DNA of 21,483 nucleotides from Streptomyces sp. NRRL S-244. GTDB lineage: Bacteria; Actinomycetota; Actinomycetes; Streptomycetales; Streptomycetaceae. Each line of letters starts with the position of its first letter. Within the stretch, counting starts at the first letter, position 1. A model generated the notes under the pieces. That model made no database searches. It saw only the letters and a program-made list of their open reading frames with translations, and was not told where the DNA came from. Of the stretch, positions 17,201-21,483 are shown one piece after another. A program made the translations under genes and the position numbers. Location of the stretch: assembly GCF_000717915.1 (NCBI RefSeq), contig NZ_JOCX01000049.1, positions 1 to 21,483 on the forward strand, given 5' to 3'.

Positions 17201-18758
17201 CGGCCGCGACCGCCATCGCCGCGGAGCGCTCGTCGTGGATCCCGCCGGCGAACAGCACGTCCAGGGCTGCCGGTTCGGGACAGGCGAGCAGCTGCTCGAT
17301 CTGCTCCTCCCACAGCGGGAACGAGGCGCGCGGCCCGACGTGGCCGCCGCACTCCAGCCCCTCGAACACGAACCGCCGTGCCCCCTCGGCGAGATACCGC
17401 TCCAGGAGGCCCGGCGAGGGTACGTGCAGATGGGTCAGCGTCCCGGCGGCCTCCAGCGGGGCCGCCTGCGCCGGGGTGCCGCCGGCGATGATCGCGTACG
17501 GCGGCCGGGTCTCGGCCACGGCCGCAAGCTGCTCCCGCCGCAGCTCGGGCGGGGCGAAGCCGAGCAGGCCCACGCCCCAGGGCCGGTCCCCCAGCCGCTC
17601 GGCGGTCCGGGCCAGCAGCCGGCGTACGTCCGGTCCCTCCATGACCGCCAGCGCCAGGTACGGGATCCCGCCCGCGGCGGCCACCGCCTCCGCGAAGGCC
17701 GCCTGGTCGCTGACGCGGGTCATCGGGCCCTGGGCGAGGGGCCGGGCCGCCATGAGCGGCCGCACCCGTGCCGCGGCCGCCAGATGGCCGGTGACGGCGG
17801 CCCGGACGGCCTGGAGGACACCGCCCGTGGTGCGGTGGCGTGGGGCCAGCCGGGCCGCGGTGGCCCCGTCCTGGCCGACGGGCAGCAGCTGCGTACGCAG
17901 GTCCCGGGCCCCGAGCAGGGGTGCGGCCGGCCCCTCCGGCGTGGGCAGGCCGGGCCGCGCGTACACCCGGTGGCCGTCGACCAGCCGGGTCTCCGAGCCG
18001 TCCATCGCCCGTAGCGCCGTCGCCACTTCGGCGGGCAACCCGGCCTCGCCCTCGGGCGTCAGGGCCAGTTGTACGTCGACCAGCACGCCCGAGGCTCCGC
18101 CCGCGACGGCCGCGGCCGCCGTATGCGGGCCGATCCCCCCGCGGGCCACGACCGGCACGCCGATGCCGGGGTCCGCGAGCAACTGCTGGAGCAGGACGAA
18201 GGTGGTGGACCCGCCCACCCGGCCACCGCCCTCGTGCCCCTTGGCGACGACCGCCCGGGCCCCGGCGGCCACTGCGGCCCGGGCCTCCGCCGGGCCGGTG
18301 GCCTCGGCCCAGACCCGGGGCCGCCCGGGCGCCGCCGCCCAGTCGGCCACCCGCTCCGGGGTGTGCTCGGCGGCGTCGGCGAGCAGCACCGTGTCCACCT
18401 CGGAGGGCAGGTCCTCCGGGCCGAGCGGGCAGTCGGCGGGCACCCGTACGCCGAAGCGCCGCCCGGGGCCGAGCCGCCGGGCGAGCTTCGCGAAGGCGGC
18501 CCGCGCGGCGTCGGGATCCCGGCCGAGGTCGAGCAGTCCGAGGCTGCCCGCACGCTCGGCGGCGATCACGATCCGGGGCTGCGGCTCCTCGAAGGGGCTG
18601 AGCGCGACCACCAGGTCGCGCGGGGCGCGGGACTGCGGGGCGCGGGGCTGCGGGGCGGCGGATTGCGGGGCGCGGGACTGCGGGGCGGCGGGCGGGGCGT
18701 CGGCGGACTGCGGGGACGGTTCGCCGGACTGGGGGGACGGCATGGGCTGGGGGGTCAC
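11268..18758 (-). CDS. Iterative type I PKS with tandem N-terminal enoyl-reductase-like domains: NPD-NPD-KS-AT-ACP-KR
   Basis: The product is 2,496 residues. After a repetitive tail (1-46) come two nitronate-monooxygenase/PfaD-like FMN barrels: one at about 48-290 with KGHEGGGRVGG, one at about 335-625 with GLECGGHVG (466-474) and LFAGGIHDERSA. The KS (about 697-1140) has DAACASS (Cys887), EAHGTGT (His1022) and LGHTKC (His1062). The AT (about 1245-1540) has PGQGSQ, GHSYGEL (Ser1339) and AFHSP (His1442), the latter suggesting malonyl use. A disordered linker and a short coiled segment (1726-1757) precede an ACP with LSIDSIKRVEI (Ser1924), the motif typical of PUFA-synthase ACPs. A KR half-domain and catalytic KR (about 2215-2496) follow, with TGGARGIT, LFGSVAG (Ser2397) and Tyr2410. 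GTG 18758 has TGAGGAG 5 bases upstream. As first gene of the operon it would provide condensation, ketoreduction and enoyl reduction, working with the DH of the next protein. Confidence 0.93.
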   Translation of the reverse strand: MTPQPMPSPQSGEPSPQSADAPPAAPQSRAPQSAAPQPRAPQSRAPRDLVVALSPFEEPQPRIVIAAERAGSLGLLDLGRDPDAARAAFAKLARRLGPGRRFGVRVPADCPLGPEDLPSEVDTVLLADAAEHTPERVADWAAAPGRPRVWAEATGPAEARAAVAAGARAVVAKGHEGGGRVGGSTTFVLLQQLLADPGIGVPVVARGGIGPHTAAAAVAGGASGVLVDVQLALTPEGEAGLPAEVATALRAMDGSETRLVDGHRVYARPGLPTPEGPAAPLLGARDLRTQLLPVGQDGATAARLAPRHRTTGGVLQAVRAAVTGHLAAAARVRPLMAARPLAQGPMTRVSDQAAFAEAVAAAGGIPYLALAVMEGPDVRRLLARTAERLGDRPWGVGLLGFAPPELRREQLAAVAETRPPYAIIAGGTPAQAAPLEAAGTLTHLHVPSPGLLERYLAEGARRFVFEGLECGGHVGPRASFPLWEEQIEQLLACPEPAALDVLFAGGIHDERSAAMAVAAAAPLAERGARIGVLMGTAYLFTEEAVAAGAVTPRFQRAAVECADTVLLHTAPGHATRCADTPYARTFEETRQRLAQGGTEPREMWEELERLNLGRLRIATKGLRRGETAELEAVDEERQYADGLFMLGQAATLRSGTTTIAALHAQVTEGATELLERRALEIAASVADEQVAGGASDPLDIAIVGMACAYPGAPDLAAYWAQVLAGRDAVTEVPAERWDPALYYDADPARGGERTPSRWGGFLDPVPFDALAHGIPPSSLAGIEPVQLLALEISARALRDAGYGKEREFDRSRTSVVFGAEAGTELAGAYGLRALHPAYLGELPPALDEQLPRLTEDSFPGILANVIAGRVANRLDLGGANCTVDAACASSLAALDLACRQLRDRDSDMVLCGGADVHNGINDYLLFASVRALSPGGRCRPFDAAADGIALGEGVGALVLKRLADAERDGDRVYAVIKAVGASSDGRSLGLTAPRPEGQRRALERAYARAGISPGEVGLVEAHGTGTVVGDSTELGVLSEVFTAAGAGVGSCALGSVKSQLGHTKCAAGLAGLIKAARAVHAGVRPPTLHIDRPNPAWQAETSPFVFDTEARPWTVPVERRIAGVSAFGFGGTNYHAVLAGYPGAEEPEQGREDWPAELFCFRGEDRRAAGRAMARLAARLEENDAAGRPWALRDLAAEACAGGGPVRVAVVAADLDELAARLERARGFTAGDGVHVREESANPGQVAFLFPGQGSQRVGMLGELYMAFPGLRGLLDAAPRTVLAAVFPPAAFTAEARAAQRTAVTDTRVAQPALGLAGAAAHLLLERLGVRPDCVAGHSYGELTALWAAGVYDTESLLRLSARRAEEILAAAGDDPGSMAAVSAAPEEVREIAERAGCVLANHNAPRQCAISGPAAGVGAAVESLRAAGISAQPLPVACAFHSPVVAAAAEGLATELAGTAVADAAVPVWSNTTASPYPPDADAVRVLLSRQVAEPVRFAEQVEAMYAAGVRTFVEAGPGRVLSGLVDRILADRPHTVVPLDVPGEHGLARLVTALAELAAAGVPITPEPLFRGRTARLPDRAPRRPGWLVDGHLVRTSAGTPIPGGLQPPRRVEAPVPPPAAAPGRPLPPVPVSALPPVPGPMRHAAPAMAPAPGSAWPTAHPTHAASDPAAAPAPALMPDFTWHAAPAPDSMSPPATGFQAPAPAPGPASAPGTALPAAHAAPDRRQEAVLEYLRGSRELIEAQRAVLLGYLGTDPTPAGVPSRLGDTADPTATAGPAEMAGPADARAWPDTGGYGMNGHAQAGTAWPEGPANQPGPAGPAGAQARPGTRELANGHGPAGPAGAEGVGAGGYGPAGLGGADAAEHADGPATAGDHGPRDQVAAGSAEEVMDAVLEIVHTRTGYPRDMLDPELDLEADLSIDSIKRVEIIGALADRIGLPTDPGGSAESAVEELSRIKSLRGIVDWVTTHASAQAATAGGPAPSPEAGVAAGPPSASASASAGTRAAVSNRPTPAPATAPAAAGPAPAGPLRRMRVDVVPVAAAGGNPGALRGMRVGVVEDGQGAALALCGALEAQGARAEVLAEADAGFDGIVDLSALRAGQEAALPGAFPGLKRALTGGVRRLLLGSTPGSGLHGFARSAALEFPGRLVRAVDLHPKEDPGRIAAQLLAELSDQGEGLASVGYTAEGLRVTRRPVPAPLPAPAGTPGASPLGPGSVVLLTGGARGITARTAVALARATGCHVELLGRTPEPVGQGDEFVHAGDRVALRAALIGSGLRTPAEIEAAASRILAEREVRATLAALAGAAASVRYHCADVTDAHAVRAVVAGVRARHGRLDGIVHGAGTLRDGLLRDKEPAVFTEVFSTKVAGARHLAAAAAEHGSAPAPAFLALFGSVAGVYGNRGQTDYAAANDALDGLALTWAETFPGRVLSVDWGPWAADAGGMVTPELERAYARRGIPLISPEAGTAAFLAELAYGGDVQVVLMAEEGADHE
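18617..18693 (-). repeat. 15-base tandem repeat at the N-terminus of the first PKS
   Basis: Units close to GCGGGGCGCGGGACT (plus-strand reading) recur four to five times. Read on the minus strand they encode a five-residue PQSRA-type repeat before the first barrel domain. The period matches the repeat in the galactokinase-like gene although the sequence differs. The tail is probably disordered and may vary in length. Confidence 0.8.
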
Positions 18759-18763
18759 GGGCG

Positions 18764-18770
18764 CTCCTCA
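18764..18770 (-). promoter_or_regulatory. Shine-Dalgarno supporting the GTG start of the first PKS
   Basis: TGAGGAG on the minus strand lies 5 bases before GTG 18758. The next in-frame start (an ATG five codons later) would have no such site, so GTG is preferred. Confidence 0.7.
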
Positions 18771-18842
18771 TCGAGTGCTGTGTCACATGTCGCCGGTTGC
18801 GCGGAGGCTGGGCAAGGCGTGGCGGTGCGCCCCCGGGCAAGC

Positions 18843-18949
18843 CGGGGCGCAGGGGCCGAGCGGGGTGCGGGGCCTGCGGGGGCACAGGGGTGAGCGGGGC
18901 GAGCGGGGGCGCAGGGGCGAGCGGGCCGAACGGGGGCAGCGGGGAGTGC
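18843..18949. repeat. G-rich 9-base tandem repeat in the untranslated leader region
   Basis: Consecutive blocks such as GGGGTGAGC, GGGGCGAGC, GGGGGCGCA, GGGGCGAGC, GGGCCGAAC and GGGGGCAGC form a degenerate 9-base repeat from about 18878 to 18949, with looser copies back to about 18843. The many regularly spaced runs of four or five G on the plus strand could form G-quadruplexes; the PKS transcript would carry the C-rich complement. Confidence 0.65.
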
Positions 18950-19007
18950 GCGCAGGCAGCTCCCCGCCGGTACGGGTGGCCGGGCGACCCGTCTGGGTGG
19001 GACGGGC

Positions 19008-19022
19008 TTGAACGTTGGTCAA
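19008..19022. promoter_or_regulatory. Candidate LysR-type box (TTGA-N7-TCAA)
   Basis: TTGAACGTTGGTCAA is a 15-base interrupted palindrome that contains the T-N11-A spacing typical of LysR-family binding sites. It lies in the divergent region, just downstream of the promoter candidate for the PKS operon and about 320 bases before the LysR start. The motif is short, so a chance match is possible. Confidence 0.4.
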
Positions 19023-19043
19023 TTCCCCTGACGCCGGGGATGC

Positions 19044-19072
19044 ATCGTGCGGTGGCTGCCGTGCACTGTCAA
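19044..19072 (-). promoter_or_regulatory. Candidate vegetative-type promoter for the PKS operon
   Basis: On the minus strand a perfect TTGACA (19072-19067) is followed after 17 bases by CACGAT (19049-19044), an acceptable actinomycete -10 element. Transcription would begin near 19037 and give a leader of about 280 bases containing the C-rich face of the repeat. The -35 is strong, the -10 weak. Confidence 0.35.
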
Positions 19073-19263
19073 CGGCTATGCGGAGTAAGGTCCTTCACGT
19101 ACCGGACGGCCCGGGCGCCCCCCGGCGGCGCCTCCTGCCGACTGCCGTCAGGCCGCCGACCTGCGGTTCTTCCCGGCCGGACGAGCGCTGCCGGATCCGG
19201 GGCCGACGTGCGGCAGGGGTCCGGTCTCATGCCGGGCCGGTATGCCTCGGCGCCCCCTGGGTA

Positions 19264-19295
19264 TGAACACCGTCCCAAATTCGGGCAGTTGTTCA
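19264..19295. promoter_or_regulatory. 32-base interrupted palindrome upstream of the LysR gene
   Basis: Arms TGAACA and TGTTCA are separated by 20 bases, and the centre (CCCAAATTCGGG) is symmetric about the same axis; 12 of 16 mirrored pairs match. It is AT-richer than its surroundings and ends 47 bases before the LysR ATG. This is a good operator candidate, probably for autoregulation or joint control of both transcription units. Confidence 0.5.
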
Positions 19296-19317
19296 CCATG
19301 ACGCCCCTTACGGGGTC

Positions 19318-19331
19318 AACCTCGCGAGGTT
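19318..19331. promoter_or_regulatory. Perfect 14-base palindrome next to the LysR start
   Basis: AACCTCGCGAGGTT is exactly self-complementary and ends 11 bases before ATG 19343. Its position would let a bound protein, or an RNA hairpin, cover the ribosome-binding area of the regulator gene, which otherwise has only a weakly placed GAGG inside this palindrome. Confidence 0.4.
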
Positions 19332-19342
19332 ACCGTCCGGTC

Positions 19343-20236
19343 ATGACCCCCACACTCGCGCAGCTTCGTTACCTCGTCGCCGTCGCGGACTGCGGTTCCA
19401 TCACCGGCGCGGCCGCCTCGGTCTTCGTGGCCCAGTCCGCCCTGTCGCGGGCCGTCCAGGCCATGGAACGCGACCTCGGCATCGAGCTCCTCGCCCGCCG
19501 GGGCAGAGGGGTGGACCTCACCCCCGAGGGCACCAGGGTGGTCCGGCTGGCCCGTACCGTGCTCGACGCGGTGGACGCCATCGACGACATCGGGACCCCG
19601 AGCGGCAAGGGCGGACGAACCACCCTCACCCTCGTCACCACCCCCACCCTGGCCCTCGACCTGGCCTCCGAGCTGGTCCCGGCGTACACCGCGCGCCATC
19701 CCGGTGTGCACGTACGGCTCCAGCAGCACGACGGCCGGGAGTCGCTGGTGCAAGAACTCCTGGACGGCACCTCAGAGTTGGCCCTGGTCGACCTGCCCGT
19801 GGACAAGGAGCTGTCCACGCACCACATCCAGGAGCGCGAGGTGGTGCTGGTCTCTCCCCTCGGCGCCCGGCTGCCCGACCCGGTGCCGTTCCGGATGCTC
19901 GACGGGCTCCCGATGGTGCTGCCGACCCCGGGCACCGGGCGCCGTACCGAGATGGAGGCCATGTTCAGCTGCCTGGGGGTCCGGCCCGTGCCCGCGTTCG
20001 AGGTCGACGAGCGGCTCGCCTGGGTGACCGGCGTGACCGATGGCCGCGGCTCCCTCATCTGGTACCGGGACGTGGTGCTGAGGGCCTTCGGCAGCCGCGC
20101 CGAGATCCGTTCCTTCACCCCGCCGCTGCTGCGCCCGGTGGGCATCGCGCACGCCCGCCGACCGCTGACCCGCGCCGCCCGGGCGTTCATCGCGCACGCC
20201 CGGCACAACGCCCCCGTCCGGGAGCCGGCGCGCTGA
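19343..20236 (+). CDS. LysR-family transcriptional regulator
   Basis: The product is 297 residues, the usual LysR length. Residues 1-62 are a winged helix-turn-helix: LAQLRYLVAVADCGSITGAA, then FVAQSALSRAVQAMERDLG and LLARRGRGVDLTPEG, the recognition-helix and wing pattern of the family. The remainder is the two-lobed effector-binding domain (TLTLVTTPTLALDLA near 93-107, VHVRLQQHDG near 122-131, ELALVDLPV near 147-155, VVLVSPLGARLP near 168-179). ATG 19343 places the HTH at the protein start as in relatives; the in-frame ATG at 19300 would add an unneeded tail. The gene is transcribed away from the PKS operon across a region rich in palindromes, the classic arrangement for a LysR protein regulating a divergent target and itself. 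The effector is unknown; it might be the pathway product or an acyl-CoA. Family call is confident, target is inferred from position. Confidence 0.95.
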   Translation: MTPTLAQLRYLVAVADCGSITGAAASVFVAQSALSRAVQAMERDLGIELLARRGRGVDLTPEGTRVVRLARTVLDAVDAIDDIGTPSGKGGRTTLTLVTTPTLALDLASELVPAYTARHPGVHVRLQQHDGRESLVQELLDGTSELALVDLPVDKELSTHHIQEREVVLVSPLGARLPDPVPFRMLDGLPMVLPTPGTGRRTEMEAMFSCLGVRPVPAFEVDERLAWVTGVTDGRGSLIWYRDVVLRAFGSRAEIRSFTPPLLRPVGIAHARRPLTRAARAFIAHARHNAPVREPAR

Positions 20237-20259
20237 CCCGAAGCCGCCGGAGGGCGCCG

Positions 20260-20319
20260 GAAATCGGCGGAACCCCACCGGAACCCGCCGGGTTTCGGCC
20301 AGGCATGCCCGCCCGGCAT
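20260..20319 (+). terminator. Hairpin cluster after the LysR gene
   Basis: Between the LysR stop and the next gene lie a stem CGGCGG/CCGCCG (20265-20270 with 20285-20290) flanked by GAAA and TTTC, a nested AACCC-GCC-GGGTT hairpin (20282-20294), and a separate ATGCC/GGCAT stem (20305-20319). No uridine tract follows, as is common in actinomycete terminators, so the call is tentative. Confidence 0.35.
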
Positions 20320-20358
20320 TGAATGATGCTCGAACGGGGGGTCGCCGGGCCTGGCGAT

Positions 20359-20385
20359 CACCATCTGATGTGCCATCACATGGTG
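20359..20385. promoter_or_regulatory. 27-base near-perfect palindrome directly upstream of the secreted-protein gene
   Basis: Arms CACCAT and ATGGTG enclose TGATG-TGC-CATCA on the same axis; 11 of 13 mirrored pairs match. It ends 3 bases before ATG 20389 and overlaps alternative in-frame starts at 20368 and 20380. It could be an operator or an RNA hairpin over the translation start. Confidence 0.5.
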
Positions 20386-20388
20386 TGC

Positions 20389-21483
20389 ATGTCTCGACTC
20401 CTCACACCCCCCTGGGCCGCCGCCCTCGCGACCGCGGCACTCGCCGCCGTGCTGCCGGCCACCGCATGGCTGGCCGCCGGCCCCGCCGGAGCCGCCACCG
20501 GCCCGGCCGCCGCCCCCGGAGCCGGGGCCGCGGCCGCCGCGCCCACCCCGGAACGCAAGTGCACGCTGCCCGGCGGCATGGCCGAACTCAGCGGGCTCGC
20601 CATGAGCCGCAAGCACCCGGGCATCTTCTACGCCGTCAACGACAGCGGCAACACCAACCAGGTCTTCGCCGTCGACTGCACGGGCGCGACCGGCCGGCTC
20701 AAGGCCACCTACACCCTCTCCGGCGTCGGCAACACCGACTGGGAAGGGCTCGCGATCGGCAAGGACACGTCCGGGCAGCCGGTGGTCCTGGTGGGCGACA
20801 TCGGGGACAACTTCAGCGGCCGCGCCGAGATCCTCGTGCACTCCTTCGCCGAGCCCGATCAGCTCGCCAACGCCACCGTGACCCCGGTGACCTACAAGTT
20901 CGCCTACGCGGACGGCCGGCACGACGCCGAATCCCTGCTCGCCGACCCCCTCTCGGGCCAGCTGTACATCGCGAGCAAACTCATCGGCGCGACGGGCCAG
21001 TTGTACAAGGCCCCGCTGCCCCCGCAGACCGGACAGGTCAACACGCTCACCGCGGTCCGGCCCGGCCCCGTCTTCACCACCGACGGCGCCTTCTCGCCGT
21101 CGGGCACCTCGTACACCCTGCGCAGTGGCGGGCCGCTCGGCGCGAACACGGCCTCCGTGTACGACACCGCGGGGACCAAGCTCGCGGACGTCGCCCTGCC
21201 CGCGCAGTCACAGGGCGAGACGGTGACCTACTTCGACTGCACGAGCCTGCTCGTCGGGTCCGAGAACGACACCCAGATCTGGCGGGTCCCCCTGCCGCCG
21301 GAGGCCACCCCGGGCTGCGGAGGCACCCCCACGCCCACCCCCACTCCGACGCCCACGCCGACTCCGACCCCCACCCCGTCTCCAGGTGACCTGAAGCTGA
21401 CCGACCCCGGACCCCAGACCTGCAAGTTCAACCAGACCTGCACCATCCAACTCACCGCCACCGGCGGCAAACCCGCCCTCCGC
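20389..21483 (+). CDS. Secreted beta-propeller-like protein with TP-repeat linker and Ig domain, cut by the right edge
   Basis: The visible part is 365 residues without a stop. Residues 1-36 form a signal peptide (hydrophobic AALATAALAAVLP, cleavage near AGAA). Residues about 57-303 match the style of actinomycete exoproteins described only as propeller- or WD40-like: ELSGLAMSRKHPGIFYAVNDSG (66-87), TDWEGLAIG (116-124), VLVGDIGDN (133-141) and DAESLLADPLSGQLYIASK (179-197). Four cysteines in the body could form disulfides. A TP-repeat linker (about 313-332) leads into an Ig-like domain starting GDLKLTDPGPQTC. The last 99 bases equal the inverted copy at 185-283, whose continuation gives a plausible domain ending. 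Starts at 20368, 20380 and 20383 are also in frame; 20389 is preferred because the others lie inside the palindrome, but no clear ribosome site decides. No enzymatic motif was recognised, so the role in the cell envelope or outside it is unknown. Confidence 0.8.
   Translation, partial: MSRLLTPPWAAALATAALAAVLPATAWLAAGPAGAATGPAAAPGAGAAAAAPTPERKCTLPGGMAELSGLAMSRKHPGIFYAVNDSGNTNQVFAVDCTGATGRLKATYTLSGVGNTDWEGLAIGKDTSGQPVVLVGDIGDNFSGRAEILVHSFAEPDQLANATVTPVTYKFAYADGRHDAESLLADPLSGQLYIASKLIGATGQLYKAPLPPQTGQVNTLTAVRPGPVFTTDGAFSPSGTSYTLRSGGPLGANTASVYDTAGTKLADVALPAQSQGETVTYFDCTSLLVGSENDTQIWRVPLPPEATPGCGGTPTPTPTPTPTPTPTPTPSPGDLKLTDPGPQTCKFNQTCTIQLTATGGKPALR
21327..21380 (+). repeat. TP-dipeptide repeat linker
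   Basis: Alternating ACN-CCN codons encode a Thr-Pro repeat of about 18 residues between the propeller-like body and the Ig domain. This is a typical extended linker of secreted actinomycete proteins. The simple 6-base periodicity could allow length variation. Confidence 0.85.
21385..21483 (+). repeat. Right copy of the 99-base inverted repeat
   Basis: These bases match the reverse complement of 185-283 without a mismatch and run exactly to the window end, so the true repeat may be longer. Here the codons are in frame with the secreted protein. Confidence 0.95.

Larger units (their letters stand above)
18759..19342. other. Divergent intergenic control region between PKS operon and LysR gene
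   Basis: This 584-base stretch separates the leftward operon from the rightward regulator. I see no convincing gene; a 79-codon minus frame at 18783-19022 merely reads through a repeat. It holds a 9-base G-rich tandem repeat near the PKS side, a TTGACA-containing promoter candidate facing the operon, a TTGA-N7-TCAA box, and two palindromes just before the LysR gene. The layout fits a LysR-type regulator controlling its divergent target and itself. Confidence 0.7.

Noticed and set aside
13701..18014. Very long plus-strand open frame of about 1,437 codons
   Set aside because: Opposite the first PKS. It is rich in Arg, Gln, His and Pro with no recognisable domain or ribosome site.
1221..18758. 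Possible bldA control through rare TTA leucine codons in the operon
   Set aside because: The few TAA trinucleotides I noticed on the plus strand in this span (near 5276, 15338 and 16531) fall as TAC or other codons in the true frames. I found no in-frame TTA, though the scan was by eye.
6665..18758. Enediyne PKS cassette
   Set aside because: A fused phosphopantetheinyl transferase and DH are shared with enediyne PKSs, but here the activities are split over two proteins, there are two KS and two AT domains plus NPD barrels, and none of the accessory enediyne genes is visible.
18783..19022. 79-codon minus-strand frame in the divergent region
   Set aside because: Its sequence is a translation of the 9-base repeat (Pro/Arg/Ser repeats). 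It has no family resemblance and would occupy the likely PKS leader.
1..21483. Terminal inverted repeat of a linear plasmid or telomere
   Set aside because: The left copy is internal (184 bases remain outside it), the repeat is protein-coding, and no run of telomere-like hairpin palindromes is present.

Overview
The window looks like a Streptomyces chromosome segment or that of a close actinomycete relative. It is very GC-rich throughout, third codon positions are nearly all G or C, one large gene starts with GTG behind a clear Shine-Dalgarno sequence, and the gene families (secreted phosphoesterase, LysR regulator, PT-linker/Ig-domain exoprotein, iterative type I PKS) are typical of that group. 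No rRNA, tRNA, insertion sequence or CRISPR array was seen.

Layout. Positions 20-1176 (minus strand) hold a secreted phosphoesterase whose reading frame stops 10 bases inside an Ig-like-domain coding segment lying in another frame. Positions 1221-18758 (minus strand, read right to left) are one tightly packed operon of about 17.5 kb, with every junction overlapping or within 8 bases: a 2,496-residue PKS (two tandem nitronate-monooxygenase/enoyl-reductase-like domains, KS, AT, ACP, KR); a 1,536-residue PKS (KS, AT, double-hotdog DH, fused phosphopantetheinyl transferase); a free-standing ACP; an alpha/beta hydrolase; a GT1-type glycosyltransferase; a two-part protein ending in a zinc-ribbon SAM methyltransferase; and a galactokinase-like protein that has lost the signature motifs. 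The 584-base divergent intergenic region (18759-19342) carries a possible promoter for the operon, a LysR-type box, two further palindromes and a 9-base tandem repeat. A LysR regulator (19343-20236, plus strand) follows. The right edge cuts a secreted propeller-like protein with a TP-repeat linker and the start of an Ig domain.

How the genes would work together (inference from domain content). The two PKS proteins jointly supply KS, AT, KR, DH, ER-like and ACP activities, plus their own carrier-protein activation enzyme. This is the outline of a self-contained, highly reducing iterative PKS of the PUFA-synthase/heterocyst-glycolipid-synthase (Pfa/Hgl-like) group, here split and ordered unlike the textbook Pfa systems. 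The hydrolase may release the chain, the glycosyltransferase and the MT protein may decorate it, and the galactokinase-like protein may have a sugar-related or structural role. The most economical guess is a glycosylated and perhaps methylated long-chain lipid or polyketide controlled by the divergent LysR protein.

The most unusual structural feature is a perfect 99-base inverted repeat (185-283 against 21385-21483) joining the two outermost genes. It encodes the same Ig-domain start. It could be an assembly boundary, or a real recombination substrate able to invert the whole 21-kb segment between two exoprotein genes.
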